This document shows, piece after piece, positions 23,983-33,048 of a stretch of DNA of 64,000 nucleotides. Position numbers and translations under genes: made by a program. Source of the DNA: Klebsiella sp. WP3-W18-ESBL-02 (GTDB lineage: Bacteria > Pseudomonadota > Gammaproteobacteria > Enterobacterales > Enterobacteriaceae). The stretch covers positions 930,001 to 994,000 of the forward strand of contig NZ_AP021972.1 in NCBI RefSeq assembly GCF_014168815.1, read 5' to 3'. The notes beneath the pieces are model-generated. The model was not told the origin of the DNA. It made no database searches and saw only the letters and a list, made by a program, of their open reading frames with translations. Position 1 is the stretch's first letter. Each line of letters begins with the position of its first letter.

Positions 23983-25401
23983 TCATGCGTTTTTCAACAT
24001 CCACTCAATTTCTGTTTCGGTGATGAGCCGCTCAAATTGCAGCAGTTCATCGTTCTTACAGGCGTGGTAAACGTGGCAAAAACGTTCGCCCAGATAGTGA
24101 CGCAGCGGGGCGTTTTGCATAAATTCCCACAGCGCATCGCTCTGGCGGATGGGGAAAGGCAGCCCTTCCTGCTCCAGCCCGTTACCTTCCACTTCTTCCT
24201 GCAACGGCAGATCGTTATCGAGGCCGTGCAAAATACCGGCAAAAATGGTCGCCATCACCAGATATGGGTTGGCGTCGGCCCCCGCCACGCGATACTCCAC
24301 GCGATGGTTATGGCGATCGCCGCACGGAATGCGCAGCGCAACCGTGCGGTTGTTGTGGCCCCATGATGCCTGGGTCGGCACGTACATGCCCGGCTGGAAG
24401 CGACGATACGAGTTCACGTTCGGTGCCAGCAGCGCCATGGAAGACGGCATCAGGTCGATCATGCCCGCCAGCGCCTTTTTCAGCAGCGCAGAATCTTCGC
24501 CATCGGCATCGGCCAGCACGTTTTCACCGCGGTTATTCATCAGGCTGATATGGATGTGCATACCGCTGCCCGCGTGCTCTTCATAAGGCTTAGCCATAAA
24601 AGTGGCGTGCATCTTATGCTTTTCCGCCATCAGGCGCACCAGGCGTTTCAGGGCGAGCGCATCATCGCAGGCGTCGAGCACGTTATCGGTGTGATAAAGG
24701 TTGATTTCAAACTGGCCCGGAGAGGCTTCGGCGACCGCGCCATCGGCGGGGATCAGCTGCAGCTGTGCCAGTTCATCGATGTCGTTGAGTACGTCGGCAA
24801 AGTGGTTGAGGTTATCGACGGAGTAGACCTGGCTCTGGGTGTTGCGGTCATCGGTTCCCGGCGCGCACGGTGGCTGCAGATAACCTTCGGCGTCGCGTTG
24901 ACGGTCGAGTAAATAGAACTCCAGCTCTACCGCTACTACCGGGAACAGTCCGCGCTGGCGTAGCTGCTGCCACAGGCGGTTGAGTACGTTCCGCGGCTCA
25001 ACGTCAAAGGGAGCGCCATCTTCATCGACCATGGTCAGTAACATCTGCCCAACGTATTCAGGATCTGCCGCCGAAGGCGTTAAGGTCCCCAGCACCGGCA
25101 CGCAGGTGCGGTCAGGCTCACCCATCTCCTGTCCGAGCCCCGCTTCTTCAACCACGTTGCCCAGAATATCCATGGCAAACACGGACGCCGGGAAATAGCA
25201 GCCTTTTTCGAGTTTTTTCAGGCTGGAGACCGGCACGCGCTTACCGCGGAAACAGCCGTTCAGATCGGTCAGTAAGACATCGACGGACTGCGTGTTGGGA
25301 TAGCGTTCAAGGTAGCGTTTTACTTCCTGCGCAAACGCGCTGCCCCGCCTCTCTTCTGACTGCTGAACATAGCTCTCTACTTCAACGATATTAGTTTCCA
25401 T
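23983..25401 (-). CDS. puuA: Gamma-glutamylputrescine synthetase PuuA
   Basis: A 472-residue glutamine-synthetase-family enzyme matching E. coli PuuA along its length. It ligates glutamate to putrescine using ATP. The glutamine-synthetase active site pieces are present: VVAVELEFYLLD, EASPGQFEINLYHTD, GSGMHIHISLMN and NVNSYRRFQPGMYVPTQASW (cited separately). Start 25401 (METNIVEVESYVQQSEE) matches E. coli; a further 26 codons upstream are open but not conserved. It is divergent from puuD, and PuuR-like operators lie in the 211-base gap. Confidence 0.95.
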   Translation of the reverse strand: METNIVEVESYVQQSEERRGSAFAQEVKRYLERYPNTQSVDVLLTDLNGCFRGKRVPVSSLKKLEKGCYFPASVFAMDILGNVVEEAGLGQEMGEPDRTCVPVLGTLTPSAADPEYVGQMLLTMVDEDGAPFDVEPRNVLNRLWQQLRQRGLFPVVAVELEFYLLDRQRDAEGYLQPPCAPGTDDRNTQSQVYSVDNLNHFADVLNDIDELAQLQLIPADGAVAEASPGQFEINLYHTDNVLDACDDALALKRLVRLMAEKHKMHATFMAKPYEEHAGSGMHIHISLMNNRGENVLADADGEDSALLKKALAGMIDLMPSSMALLAPNVNSYRRFQPGMYVPTQASWGHNNRTVALRIPCGDRHNHRVEYRVAGADANPYLVMATIFAGILHGLDNDLPLQEEVEGNGLEQEGLPFPIRQSDALWEFMQNAPLRHYLGERFCHVYHACKNDELLQFERLITETEIEWMLKNA

Positions 25402-25444
25402 GATTCTTCGCCTTTGGTTTTGTTGCCCACCCGCGTTCAGGTGT

Positions 25445-25558
25445 AAAATATAATGACCATTACTCGAATTTGTATGCAAACGAAATGTTTGTCAAATGTT
25501 AAATTAAGTTTGCAAATACGAAATCTCACTGCTAGATTGAAAAAATATTGAACATAAA
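25445..25558. promoter_or_regulatory. PuuR-like operators in puuA-puuD divergent promoter region
   Basis: AAAATATAATGACCATT at 25445-25461 differs at one base from the described PuuR recognition sequence AAAATATAATGAACATT. A second related site, AAAATATTGAACATAAA, lies at 25542-25558. Both sit in the gap between divergent puuA and puuD, where PuuR represses until putrescine appears. PuuR itself is encoded just downstream at 26404. Confidence 0.75.
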
Positions 25559-25612
25559 GGTCAATTTAACGGCAGTAATGGCTATAATTTAGTCCACTTT
25601 GTGAGGGCGATC

Positions 25613-26377
25613 ATGGAAAATATAATGTACAAGCCGGTTATCGGTATCGTGATGTGCAGGAACAGGCTTAAGGGTCATGAGACCCAAACCCTGCAAGAAA
25701 AGTACCTGAATGCCATTATTCGTGCGGGCGGGTTGCCCATTGCGCTGCCGCATGCGCTGGCAGAGCCTGAATACCTGAACGCACTCCTTCCCAGACTGGA
25801 CGGTATCTACCTGCCAGGAAGCCCCAGCAATGTGCAGCCGCACCTTTATGGTGAAAACGGCGATGAGCCTGACGCCGATCCCGGGCGAGATCTTCTGAGC
25901 ATGGCGTTAATCAACGCAGCGCTCGAAAGGCGCATCCCCATTTTCGCCATTTGCCGTGGACTCCAGGAAATGGTGGTGGCGACCGGTGGGTCGTTGCATC
26001 GCAAGCTGTGTGAACAGCCGGAGCTGCTGGAGCACCGGGAAGATCCGGAGCTGCCCATTGAGCAGCAATACGCGCCGTCGCATGAAGTTCAGGTGGTGGC
26101 GGGCGGGTTGTTATCCCGCCTGTTACCGGATTGCAGTAGCTTTTGGGTCAATTCATTGCACGGTCAGGGAGCTAAAGTGGTCAGCCCTCGGCTGCGTGTT
26201 GAGGCGCGTGCGCCGGATGGGCTGGTGGAAGCGGTCAGCGTGAATGACCATCCTTTCGCGCTGGGCGTACAGTGGCACCCGGAATGGAACAGTAGCGAGT
26301 ACGCGCTTTCGCGTATATTGTTTGAGGGCTTTATCACCGCTTGTCAGAACCATATCGCGGAAAAACCGCGACTCTGA
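25613..26377 (+). CDS. puuD: Gamma-glutamyl-GABA hydrolase PuuD
   Basis: A 254-residue class I glutamine amidotransferase-like hydrolase matching E. coli PuuD. The nucleophile elbow is FAICRGLQEMVVATGG with Cys, and the catalytic His-Glu pair is in GVQWHPEWN. It releases GABA from gamma-glutamyl-GABA, the fourth pathway step. ATG 25613 (MENIM) fits E. coli better than the GTG/ATG options slightly upstream. It overlaps no other gene and is followed 26 bases later by puuR. Confidence 0.95.
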   Translation: MENIMYKPVIGIVMCRNRLKGHETQTLQEKYLNAIIRAGGLPIALPHALAEPEYLNALLPRLDGIYLPGSPSNVQPHLYGENGDEPDADPGRDLLSMALINAALERRIPIFAICRGLQEMVVATGGSLHRKLCEQPELLEHREDPELPIEQQYAPSHEVQVVAGGLLSRLLPDCSSFWVNSLHGQGAKVVSPRLRVEARAPDGLVEAVSVNDHPFALGVQWHPEWNSSEYALSRILFEGFITACQNHIAEKPRL

Positions 26378-26403
26378 CCCCTACACTTAAGGAAATGCAT
26401 ATT

Positions 26404-26961
26404 ATGAGTGATGACGGACTGGCGCCAGGAAAACGTTTGTCGGAAATCCGCCAGAAGCAGGGACTTTCACAACGTCGTGCCGCCGAACTCTCTGGACTGA
26501 CGCACAGTGCTATCAGCACGATTGAGCAAGATAAAGTCAGCCCTGCTATCAGTACGCTGCAAAAGCTGCTGAAAGTTTATGGTCTGTCACTCTCGGAATT
26601 CTTTTCCGAGCCGGAAAAACCTGATGAGCCGCAGGTCGTTATTAATCAGGATGACCTGATTGAAATGGGCAGTCAGGGGGTGTCGATGAAGCTGGTTCAT
26701 AACGGTAACCCTAATCGCACGCTGGCAATGATTTTTGAAACGTATCAACCGGGCACCACCACCGGGGAAAGAATAAAGCATCAGGGTGAGGAAATAGGCA
26801 CTGTACTGGAAGGTGAAGTGGTTCTGACGATTAACGGTCAGACATATCACCTGGTCGCTGGGCAGAGCTATGCCATTAATACCGGCATACCGCACAGCTT
26901 CAGTAATACATCGGCAGGAATTTGCCGGATTATCAGCGCCCATACCCCCACCACGTTTTAA
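26404..26961 (+). CDS. puuR: Putrescine utilisation repressor PuuR
   Basis: A 185-residue repressor with an N-terminal Xre-type helix-turn-helix (LSEIRQKQGLSQRRAAELSG, THSAISTIEQDKVSP) and a C-terminal cupin sensor (GERIKHQGEEIGTVLEGEVV, INTGIPHSFSNTSAG). It matches E. coli PuuR throughout. It represses the puu genes in the absence of putrescine. The start at 26404 gives the E. coli N-terminus MSDDGLAPGKRLSE. It is transcribed with puuD and followed by puuC after 223 bases containing a large inverted repeat. Confidence 0.95.
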   Translation: MSDDGLAPGKRLSEIRQKQGLSQRRAAELSGLTHSAISTIEQDKVSPAISTLQKLLKVYGLSLSEFFSEPEKPDEPQVVINQDDLIEMGSQGVSMKLVHNGNPNRTLAMIFETYQPGTTTGERIKHQGEEIGTVLEGEVVLTINGQTYHLVAGQSYAINTGIPHSFSNTSAGICRIISAHTPTTF

Positions 26962-27026
26962 TCTCCCCTGGCCGCTCTGGCTGATGCAATGGCTGTTCTA
27001 TCGCCGTCATAACGGATTATTTTTCG

Positions 27027-27050
27027 CCGCCGGGATGTATTTCCCGGCGG
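27027..27050. terminator. GC-rich inverted repeat between puuR and puuC
   Basis: CCGCCGGGA-TGTATT-TCCCGGCGG forms a nine-base perfect stem in the gap between puuR and puuC. It is not followed by a T-run on either strand, so it may be an attenuating hairpin or a processing signal rather than a classical terminator. Confidence 0.4.
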
Positions 27051-27184
27051 GGTAAAAAAGTACACGTAATTAAAAAGAACGTCATAAGCGCAAATACGGG
27101 TTATTGACCCGGGGCGCTTTGCGGCCTGCTGTTGCCCGGCGTTCACCCATCAAGCGTATTTGAATACGAAAATCAGGAGTCAAA

Positions 27185-28672
27185 ATGAATTTCCATCATC
27201 TGGCTTACTGGCAGGATAAAGCGTTAAGTCTCGCCATTGAAAACCGGTTATTTATTAACGGCGAATATTGTGCTGCCGCCGACAATACGACCTTTGAAAC
27301 CCTTGACCCGCTTACCCAGGCTCCGCTGGCAAACATTGCCCGTGGTCAACACGCCGACGTGGATCGCGCGGTACAAGGCGCTCGCGATGCATTTGAACGC
27401 GGCGACTGGTCGCAGGCGGCGCCGGCGAAACGTAAGGCGGTGCTGAACAAACTCGCCGACTTAATAGAAGCCCATGCGGAAGAGCTGGCGCTGCTGGAAA
27501 CGCTGGATACCGGAAAGCCGATTCGTCATAGCCTGCGCGATGATATTCCTGGCGCGGCGCGCGCGATTCGCTGGTACGCCGAGGCGCTGGATAAAGTGTA
27601 TGGCGAAGTCGCCACCACGAGCAGTAATGAGCTGGCGATGATTGTGCGCGAGCCGGTTGGCGTGATTGCTGCCATTGTCCCGTGGAACTTCCCGCTGCTG
27701 CTGACCTGCTGGAAATTAGGCCCCGCGCTGGCAGCGGGCAACAGCGTCATCCTGAAACCGTCGGAAAAATCCCCGCTGACGGCACTGCGCCTGGCCGGGC
27801 TGGCAAAAGAGGCGGGCATTCCTGACGGCGTGCTGAACGTGGTAAGCGGCTTCGGGCATGAAGCCGGGCAGGCGCTGTCCTTGCATGCGGATATCGATGC
27901 GATCGCCTTTACCGGCTCCACCCGCACCGGCAAACAACTGCTGAAAGATGCCGGCGACAGCAATATGAAACGCGTCTGGCTGGAAGCGGGCGGTAAAAGC
28001 GCCAATATCGTCTTCGCCGATTGCCCTGATTTACAGCAGGCCGTCAACGCCACGGCGGGCGGTATTTTCTACAACCAGGGGCAGGTGTGCATTGCCGGTA
28101 CGCGCTTGCTGCTTGAAGACAGCATTGCCGATGCGTTTTTAGACCTTTTACAAGCGCAGGCGCGCAACTGGCAGCCTGGCCATCCTCTCGACCCGGCCAC
28201 CACCATGGGGACACTGATCGATTGCGCCCATGCTGACACCGTGCACACCTTTATTCGTGAAGGCGAGCGCAAGGGGCAGCTGCTGGTGGACGGTCGTCAG
28301 ACGCCGTGGCCTGCGGCAATCGGCCCGACCATTTTCGTTGACGTTGACCCTACAGATTCCCTCAGCCGGGAAGAAATTTTTGGCCCGGTGCTGGTGGTCA
28401 CTCGCTTTAAAACCGAAGCGCAGGCGCTTGCGCTGGCCAACGATAGCCAATACGGACTGGGCGCGGCGGTATGGACGCGCGACCTGTCCCGCGCTCACCG
28501 CATGAGCCGCCGCCTGAAGGCCGGCTCGGTCTTCGTGAACAACTATAACGATGGCGATATGACGGTGCCGTTCGGCGGCTACAAGCAGAGCGGTAATGGT
28601 CGCGATAAATCGCTGCACGCCATTGAAAAATTCACTGAACTTAAAACCATTTGGATCAGCCTGGAGGCTTAA
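27185..28672 (+). CDS. puuC: Gamma-glutamyl-gamma-aminobutyraldehyde dehydrogenase PuuC
   Basis: A 495-residue NAD(P)-dependent aldehyde dehydrogenase matching E. coli PuuC. The cofactor and active-site motifs are PVGVIAAIVPWNFP, FTGSTRTGKQLL, VWLEAGGKSANIVF with the catalytic Glu, and FYNQGQVCIAGTR with the catalytic Cys. It oxidises gamma-glutamyl-gamma-aminobutyraldehyde to gamma-glutamyl-GABA, after the PuuB step. CAGGAGTCAAA precedes the start. The puuB start lies two bases after its stop, so the two are co-translated. Confidence 0.95.
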   Translation: MNFHHLAYWQDKALSLAIENRLFINGEYCAAADNTTFETLDPLTQAPLANIARGQHADVDRAVQGARDAFERGDWSQAAPAKRKAVLNKLADLIEAHAEELALLETLDTGKPIRHSLRDDIPGAARAIRWYAEALDKVYGEVATTSSNELAMIVREPVGVIAAIVPWNFPLLLTCWKLGPALAAGNSVILKPSEKSPLTALRLAGLAKEAGIPDGVLNVVSGFGHEAGQALSLHADIDAIAFTGSTRTGKQLLKDAGDSNMKRVWLEAGGKSANIVFADCPDLQQAVNATAGGIFYNQGQVCIAGTRLLLEDSIADAFLDLLQAQARNWQPGHPLDPATTMGTLIDCAHADTVHTFIREGERKGQLLVDGRQTPWPAAIGPTIFVDVDPTDSLSREEIFGPVLVVTRFKTEAQALALANDSQYGLGAAVWTRDLSRAHRMSRRLKAGSVFVNNYNDGDMTVPFGGYKQSGNGRDKSLHAIEKFTELKTIWISLEA

Positions 28673-28674
28673 TC

Positions 28675-29955
28675 ATGACCGAACATACCACCAGTTATTA
28701 CGCCGCCAGCGCCAATAAATATGCGCCATTCCCGACCCTTGATGAGTCCATTCATTGCGACGTCTGCGTGGTGGGCGGCGGCTATACCGGCCTGTCGTCG
28801 GCGCTGCATCTGGCCGAAGCGGGGTACGACGTGGTTGTGCTGGAGGCCGCGCGGATTGGCTTCGGCGCCAGCGGGCGTAACGGCGGGCAGCTGGTTAACT
28901 CCTACAGTCGCGATATTGATGTTATCGAAAAAAGCTACGGTATGGACACGGCGAGAATGCTCGGCAGCATGATGTTTGAAGGCGGTGAGATTATCCGTGA
29001 ACGCATTCAGCGTTATCAGATCGACTGCGACTACCGTCCGGGCGGGCTGTTTGTGGCGATGAATCACAAGCAGCTGGCGACGCTGGAAGAGCAAAAAGAG
29101 AACTGGGAGCGCTACGGTAATACGCAGCTGGAGCTGCTGGATGAAAAGGCGATCCGCCGTGAGGTGGATAGCGAGCGCTACACCGGCGCGCTGCTGGATC
29201 ACAGCGGCGGGCATATTCATCCGCTGAATCTTGCCATCGGGGAAGCCGACGCTATTCGTCTGAACGGCGGCCGCGTTTATGAACTGTCGGCAGTCACCGG
29301 CATCCAGCACACCTCGCCGGCGGTGGTCACGACCGCCAAAGGACAGGTGACGGCGAAGTTCGTGATCGTCGCGGGTAACGCGTATCTGGGTGACAAAGTG
29401 GAACCTGAGCTAGCCAAACGCAGCATGCCGTGTGGCACCCAGGTGATTACCACCGAGCCGCTGTCCGATGAGCTGGCGCGTTCGTTGCTGCCGAATAACT
29501 ATTGCGTCGAAGACTGTAACTATCTGCTTGATTACTACCGCCTGACCGCCGACAACCGTCTGCTTTACGGCGGCGGGGTGGTTTACGGGGCGCGCGATCC
29601 TGATGACGTTGAGCGACTGGTGGTCCCGAAACTGTTGAAAACCTTCCCGCAGTTGAAAGGGGTCAAAATCGACTATCGCTGGACCGGTAACTTCCTGCTG
29701 ACGCTTTCGCGCATGCCGCAGTTCGGTCGACTGGATAAAAATATTTATTACATGCAGGGCTACAGCGGCCATGGTGTGACCTGTACCCACCTGGCCGGAC
29801 GGCTGATTTCGGAACTGCTGCGCGGGGACGCGGAGCGTTTTGATGCGTTCGCCAATCTGCCGCACTACCCGTTCCCGGGCGGGCGGACGCTGCGCGTACC
29901 GTTTACCGCGATGGGCGCGGCCTATTACAGCCTGCGCGATCGTCTGGGCGTGTGA
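28675..29955 (+). CDS. puuB: Gamma-glutamylputrescine oxidase PuuB
   Basis: A 426-residue FAD-dependent oxidase of the DAO family matching E. coli PuuB. The dinucleotide-binding start is CVVGGGYTGLSSALHLAEAG, followed by GFGASGRNGGQLVN. It oxidises gamma-glutamylputrescine, releasing ammonia and peroxide. ATG 28675 (MTEHTTSYYAAS) follows CTGGAGG and lies two bases after puuC. The C-terminal substrate region QGYSGHGVTCTHLAGRL is intact. Confidence 0.95.
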   Translation: MTEHTTSYYAASANKYAPFPTLDESIHCDVCVVGGGYTGLSSALHLAEAGYDVVVLEAARIGFGASGRNGGQLVNSYSRDIDVIEKSYGMDTARMLGSMMFEGGEIIRERIQRYQIDCDYRPGGLFVAMNHKQLATLEEQKENWERYGNTQLELLDEKAIRREVDSERYTGALLDHSGGHIHPLNLAIGEADAIRLNGGRVYELSAVTGIQHTSPAVVTTAKGQVTAKFVIVAGNAYLGDKVEPELAKRSMPCGTQVITTEPLSDELARSLLPNNYCVEDCNYLLDYYRLTADNRLLYGGGVVYGARDPDDVERLVVPKLLKTFPQLKGVKIDYRWTGNFLLTLSRMPQFGRLDKNIYYMQGYSGHGVTCTHLAGRLISELLRGDAERFDAFANLPHYPFPGGRTLRVPFTAMGAAYYSLRDRLGV

Positions 29956-29995
29956 TTAATTCGATTAACGATGAATAACCAAAAGGTCTGAAAAC

Positions 29996-31261
29996 ATGAG
30001 CAATAACGAACTTCATCAACGTCGTCTTTCTGCCACGCCGCGCGGCGTTGGCGTGATGTGCAACTTCTTCGCGCAGTCGGCGGAAAACGCGACGCTCACC
30101 GACGTCGAAGGTAAAGAGTACATCGATTTCGCCGCCGGTATCGCGGTGTTGAACACCGGACATCGCCATCCGGATCTGGTCGCGGCGGTTGAAAAGCAGC
30201 TCCAGCAGTTTACCCATACGGCCTACCAGATCGTGCCTTATGAAAGCTATGTCAGCCTGGCCGAAAAGCTCAATACGCTGGCACCGGTGAGCGGCCCGGC
30301 AAAAACGGCCTTTTTCACCACCGGCGCCGAAGCGGTAGAGAACGCGGTAAAAATCGCCCGCGCCTATACGGGCCGTCCCGGCGTGATTGCGTTTAGCGGC
30401 GGTTTCCACGGACGCACCTATATGACCATGGCGCTGACCGGTAAAGTGGCCCCTTACAAGCTGGGCTTTGGCCCGTTCCCGGGGTCGGTCTATCATGCAC
30501 CGTATCCTTCTGAACTGCAGGGCATCACCGTTGAAGATTCGCTGAAAGCCATCGAACGTCTGTTTAAAGCGGATATCGACGCTAAACAAGTCGCGGCGAT
30601 TATTTTTGAGCCGGTACAGGGGGAAGGTGGCTTTAACGTCGCGCCGAAAGAGCTGGTCAGCGCGATTCGTCGTCTGTGCGATGAGCACGGGATCGTGATG
30701 ATCGCCGATGAAGTGCAGAGTGGTTTTGCCCGTACCGGGAAACTGTTTGCCATGGATCATTATGCCGATAAACCTGATTTGATGACCATGGCCAAGAGCC
30801 TGGCGGGCGGTATGCCGCTGTCCGGCGTAGTGGGCAATGCGAAAATCATGGATGCGCCAGCGCCGGGCGGGTTGGGCGGCACTTACGCAGGTAACCCGCT
30901 GGCGGTCGCTGCCGCACACGCGGTGCTGGATATCATTGAGAAAGAGTCGCTCTGCGATCGCGCGCGTCGGCTGGGTGAACGGCTGACCCAGGCGCTGGTT
31001 ACGGCAAAAGAAAGTAACCCGAGCATTGCCGCGGTGCGTGGCCTGGGGTCGATGGTGGCGGCAGAGTTTGTCGACCCTAAAAGCGGCGAGCCTTCCGCCG
31101 CGCTGGCGCAAAAAGTCCAGCAGCGTGCGCTGGAAAAAGGCTTACTGCTGCTGACCTGCGGGACTTATGGCAACGTCATTCGTTTCCTTTATCCGCTGAC
31201 CATTACGGAAAAACAATTTACCGCCGCGCTGGCTATTTTGCAGGGCACGTTGGCTGAGTAA
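29996..31261 (+). CDS. puuE: 4-aminobutyrate aminotransferase PuuE
   Basis: A 421-residue class III PLP aminotransferase matching E. coli PuuE. PLP contacts are visible: FTTGAEAVENAVKIAR, SGGFHGRTYM, IADEVQSGFARTG, and the Schiff-base lysine in MAKSLAGGMPLSG. It transfers the GABA amino group to 2-oxoglutarate, giving succinate semialdehyde, the last puu step. It ends the cluster; a strong terminator lies 33 bases after the stop. In E. coli the pspF gene would follow, but here an unrelated gene does. Confidence 0.95.
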   Translation: MSNNELHQRRLSATPRGVGVMCNFFAQSAENATLTDVEGKEYIDFAAGIAVLNTGHRHPDLVAAVEKQLQQFTHTAYQIVPYESYVSLAEKLNTLAPVSGPAKTAFFTTGAEAVENAVKIARAYTGRPGVIAFSGGFHGRTYMTMALTGKVAPYKLGFGPFPGSVYHAPYPSELQGITVEDSLKAIERLFKADIDAKQVAAIIFEPVQGEGGFNVAPKELVSAIRRLCDEHGIVMIADEVQSGFARTGKLFAMDHYADKPDLMTMAKSLAGGMPLSGVVGNAKIMDAPAPGGLGGTYAGNPLAVAAAHAVLDIIEKESLCDRARRLGERLTQALVTAKESNPSIAAVRGLGSMVAAEFVDPKSGEPSAALAQKVQQRALEKGLLLLTCGTYGNVIRFLYPLTITEKQFTAALAILQGTLAE

Positions 31262-31293
31262 TGTTCGTGTTTTGATAGGGATGTTTGTCCGTC

Positions 31294-31331
31294 GACAGCG
31301 GCCCGGCACTTTAAGCCGGGCCGCTGTTTTT
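31294..31331 (+). terminator. Rho-independent terminator of puu operon
   Basis: A 13-base perfect stem, ACAGCGGCCCGGC with GCCGGGCCGCTGT around ACTTTAA, is followed by five T residues. It ends the puuC-puuB-puuE transcript. The next 180 bases up to 31512 contain another hairpin, CGCTTTTCG-ACA-CGAAAAGCG, but no gene. Confidence 0.9.
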
Positions 31332-31512
31332 CGAAAGGTATTTACCTGCCTTCAGGGATGGCGCTTTTCGACACGAAAAGCGCATCAGCGCGATGACGTC
31401 ACCGGCAGCAATGGCGGTGTCGTCTCGGTGTTTGTGGGGAAAAATACCCTCGTGGCTAGCGCCGGGAATATCGCCATGGCCGATGGTGGCGCTAATGTTG
31501 TGAATGTCCTGG

Positions 31513-32082
31513 TTAGCTAAAGTGAAAATAGGCGAGAACAGCGGCAGTAACCACTATCGCCAAACGAAACAGCCCTTCACGATGCCGGGTTAGCCATTTC
31601 CGCTCATAGCGCAGCGGCGTGTAGAAAGGGGTGACCCATTTTAGAAACTCGGCATTGAGGTTATCTAACGTCTCTTTGGGCTCGTTTAGCTGACGACCAA
31701 CAATGTATTGGCGTCGGAGTAAATCGACCCGGCAGTGAGCAATGAGTTCTTGTTCAGTTGTCAGCTCCGATTGATCAATAAATTCGAAGGCATCAAGCAC
31801 CACCTGGTGTCTTGCTTGCAAATCTTTGTGGGTCACAAATGCATCACAGGTGATCAGGTCACCTTGAGAGGTGAACGTCTGAAGGTCGATGCCATGTTGC
31901 GCCTGTAAATTGTCGATGAGCTGTTGCCTGATGACCCGATTAAACGGCCTGATATAACCCCACGTTGGATCACTATCTTGACCAAATGACTCATAACGGT
32001 AGAACTCGCCCTCCATAGACTTTCCTGATTGTTCGAAGCGAACATAACCATCCGGCTTAGTCAGGTAATAATGGGATACGGA
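31513..32082 (-). CDS. Unknown tail-anchored protein, 189 residues
   Basis: I do not recognise this protein. It starts MSVSHYYLTKPDGYVRFEQ, is hydrophilic for about 165 residues, and ends in a single hydrophobic segment LFRLAIVVTAAVLAYFHF next to the C-terminus. That is the layout of a tail-anchored inner-membrane protein facing the cytoplasm. Start 32082 is preferred because AAGGAAGCTT precedes the ATG; eight more codons upstream are open. It is a single gene with no related neighbour. Confidence 0.6.
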   Translation of the reverse strand, partial: SVSHYYLTKPDGYVRFEQSGKSMEGEFYRYESFGQDSDPTWGYIRPFNRVIRQQLIDNLQAQHGIDLQTFTSQGDLITCDAFVTHKDLQARHQVVLDAFEFIDQSELTTEQELIAHCRVDLLRRQYIVGRQLNEPKETLDNLNAEFLKWVTPFYTPLRYERKWLTRHREGLFRLAIVVTAAVLAYFHFS

Positions 32083-32295
32083 CATAAGCTTCCTTAAAAC
32101 AATCAATGCGTAAGTTCTTATGCATTCATTGAACTATGCGAGAGGTTATTTATCAATGGCCTCATGGCTAGCATATATAGGGATAGTTTTGTCACCGGCC
32201 TGCCAGAGTGGCAAAGGTGGCGTCGATCATAACGCCGCTCGCCAGCGCAGAGGCCATTCTAAGGATAAGCCTGGAGAGGACGTGGTTAGCCCTGG

Positions 32296-33048
32296 TTAGT
32301 TAATAAGCGCGACGTTGCTGCGAACCAGCGCCTCGGACAGCGATGCGTCCAGCTCCCCGTCGACGATAAGCGTGCTGGCCAGACTAAGTTCGCCAATGGC
32401 GAAGGCGGAGGCGGCGTTGATTTTTTCGTGGGAGGCCATCACGACCGTCTCTGAAGCCCTCTCACTAAGCAGTCGTTTTACGCTCGCTTCTTCGAAACTG
32501 CCGGTGGTAAAGCCCGCGCGGTGGTGCACGCCCGTCACGCCCATAAAGAACAGATCGGCGTTGATTCTACTGGCGGCTTCAGCCATTGCCGCTCCGGTGG
32601 TAACCACCGAGTGTTTAAACAGCGTACCACCGAGCAGAATGACCTCTACTTCCGGGTAGTCAACCAATCCAACGGCGATATGTGGGCTATGGGTCACAAC
32701 GGTGAGAGGCAGCGCCTTTGGCAGCAGTGCGATCATCTCTGAGGTGGTGGTGCCACCGTCGATAATGACGACTTGCCCTGGGTTGATTAACGCGACGGCC
32801 TTCCGGGCAATGGTTTTCTTCGCGTTTATTTGCACATTTTTTCTTGTTTCGAACGGCGCGATCGCGGCGGAAACCGGCAGTGCGCCGCCGTGGACGCGCT
32901 GGAGTAACCCGGCGGCGGCAAGTTCACGTAAATCCCGGCGAATGGAATCTTCAGAAACATTAAAGTGCTGGCTAAGCCCGGTCGACTGCACCTGTTTATC
33001 TCGTGCCAGTATGGCCAGGATCTGCTGTTTTCGTTGGCTGGCTAACAT
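32296..33048 (-). CDS. DeoR/GlpR family transcriptional regulator
   Basis: A 250-residue DeoR-family repressor. The N-terminal helix-turn-helix is complete (RKQQILAILARDKQVQSTGL, then FNVSEDSIRRDLRELAAAGL and LQRVHGGALP). The sugar-phosphate sensor fold shows the phosphate loop DGGTTTSEMIALLP and FFMGVTGVHHRAGFT. Such regulators respond to sugar phosphates. No sugar operon is adjacent: a gap of 713 bases and the kdgM gene lie upstream, so the target is not evident. It resembles regulators that sense amino-sugar or polyol intermediates, but I would not choose among them. Confidence 0.85.
   Translation of the reverse strand: MLASQRKQQILAILARDKQVQSTGLSQHFNVSEDSIRRDLRELAAAGLLQRVHGGALPVSAAIAPFETRKNVQINAKKTIARKAVALINPGQVVIIDGGTTTSEMIALLPKALPLTVVTHSPHIAVGLVDYPEVEVILLGGTLFKHSVVTTGAAMAEAASRINADLFFMGVTGVHHRAGFTTGSFEEASVKRLLSERASETVVMASHEKINAASAFAIGELSLASTLIVDGELDASLSEALVRSNVALIN

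Noticed and set aside
28669..29310. Long antisense frames inside puuB, puuE, the carboxylase and other GC-rich genes
   Set aside because: They are shadows of strongly conserved enzymes on the other strand and show no family features of their own.
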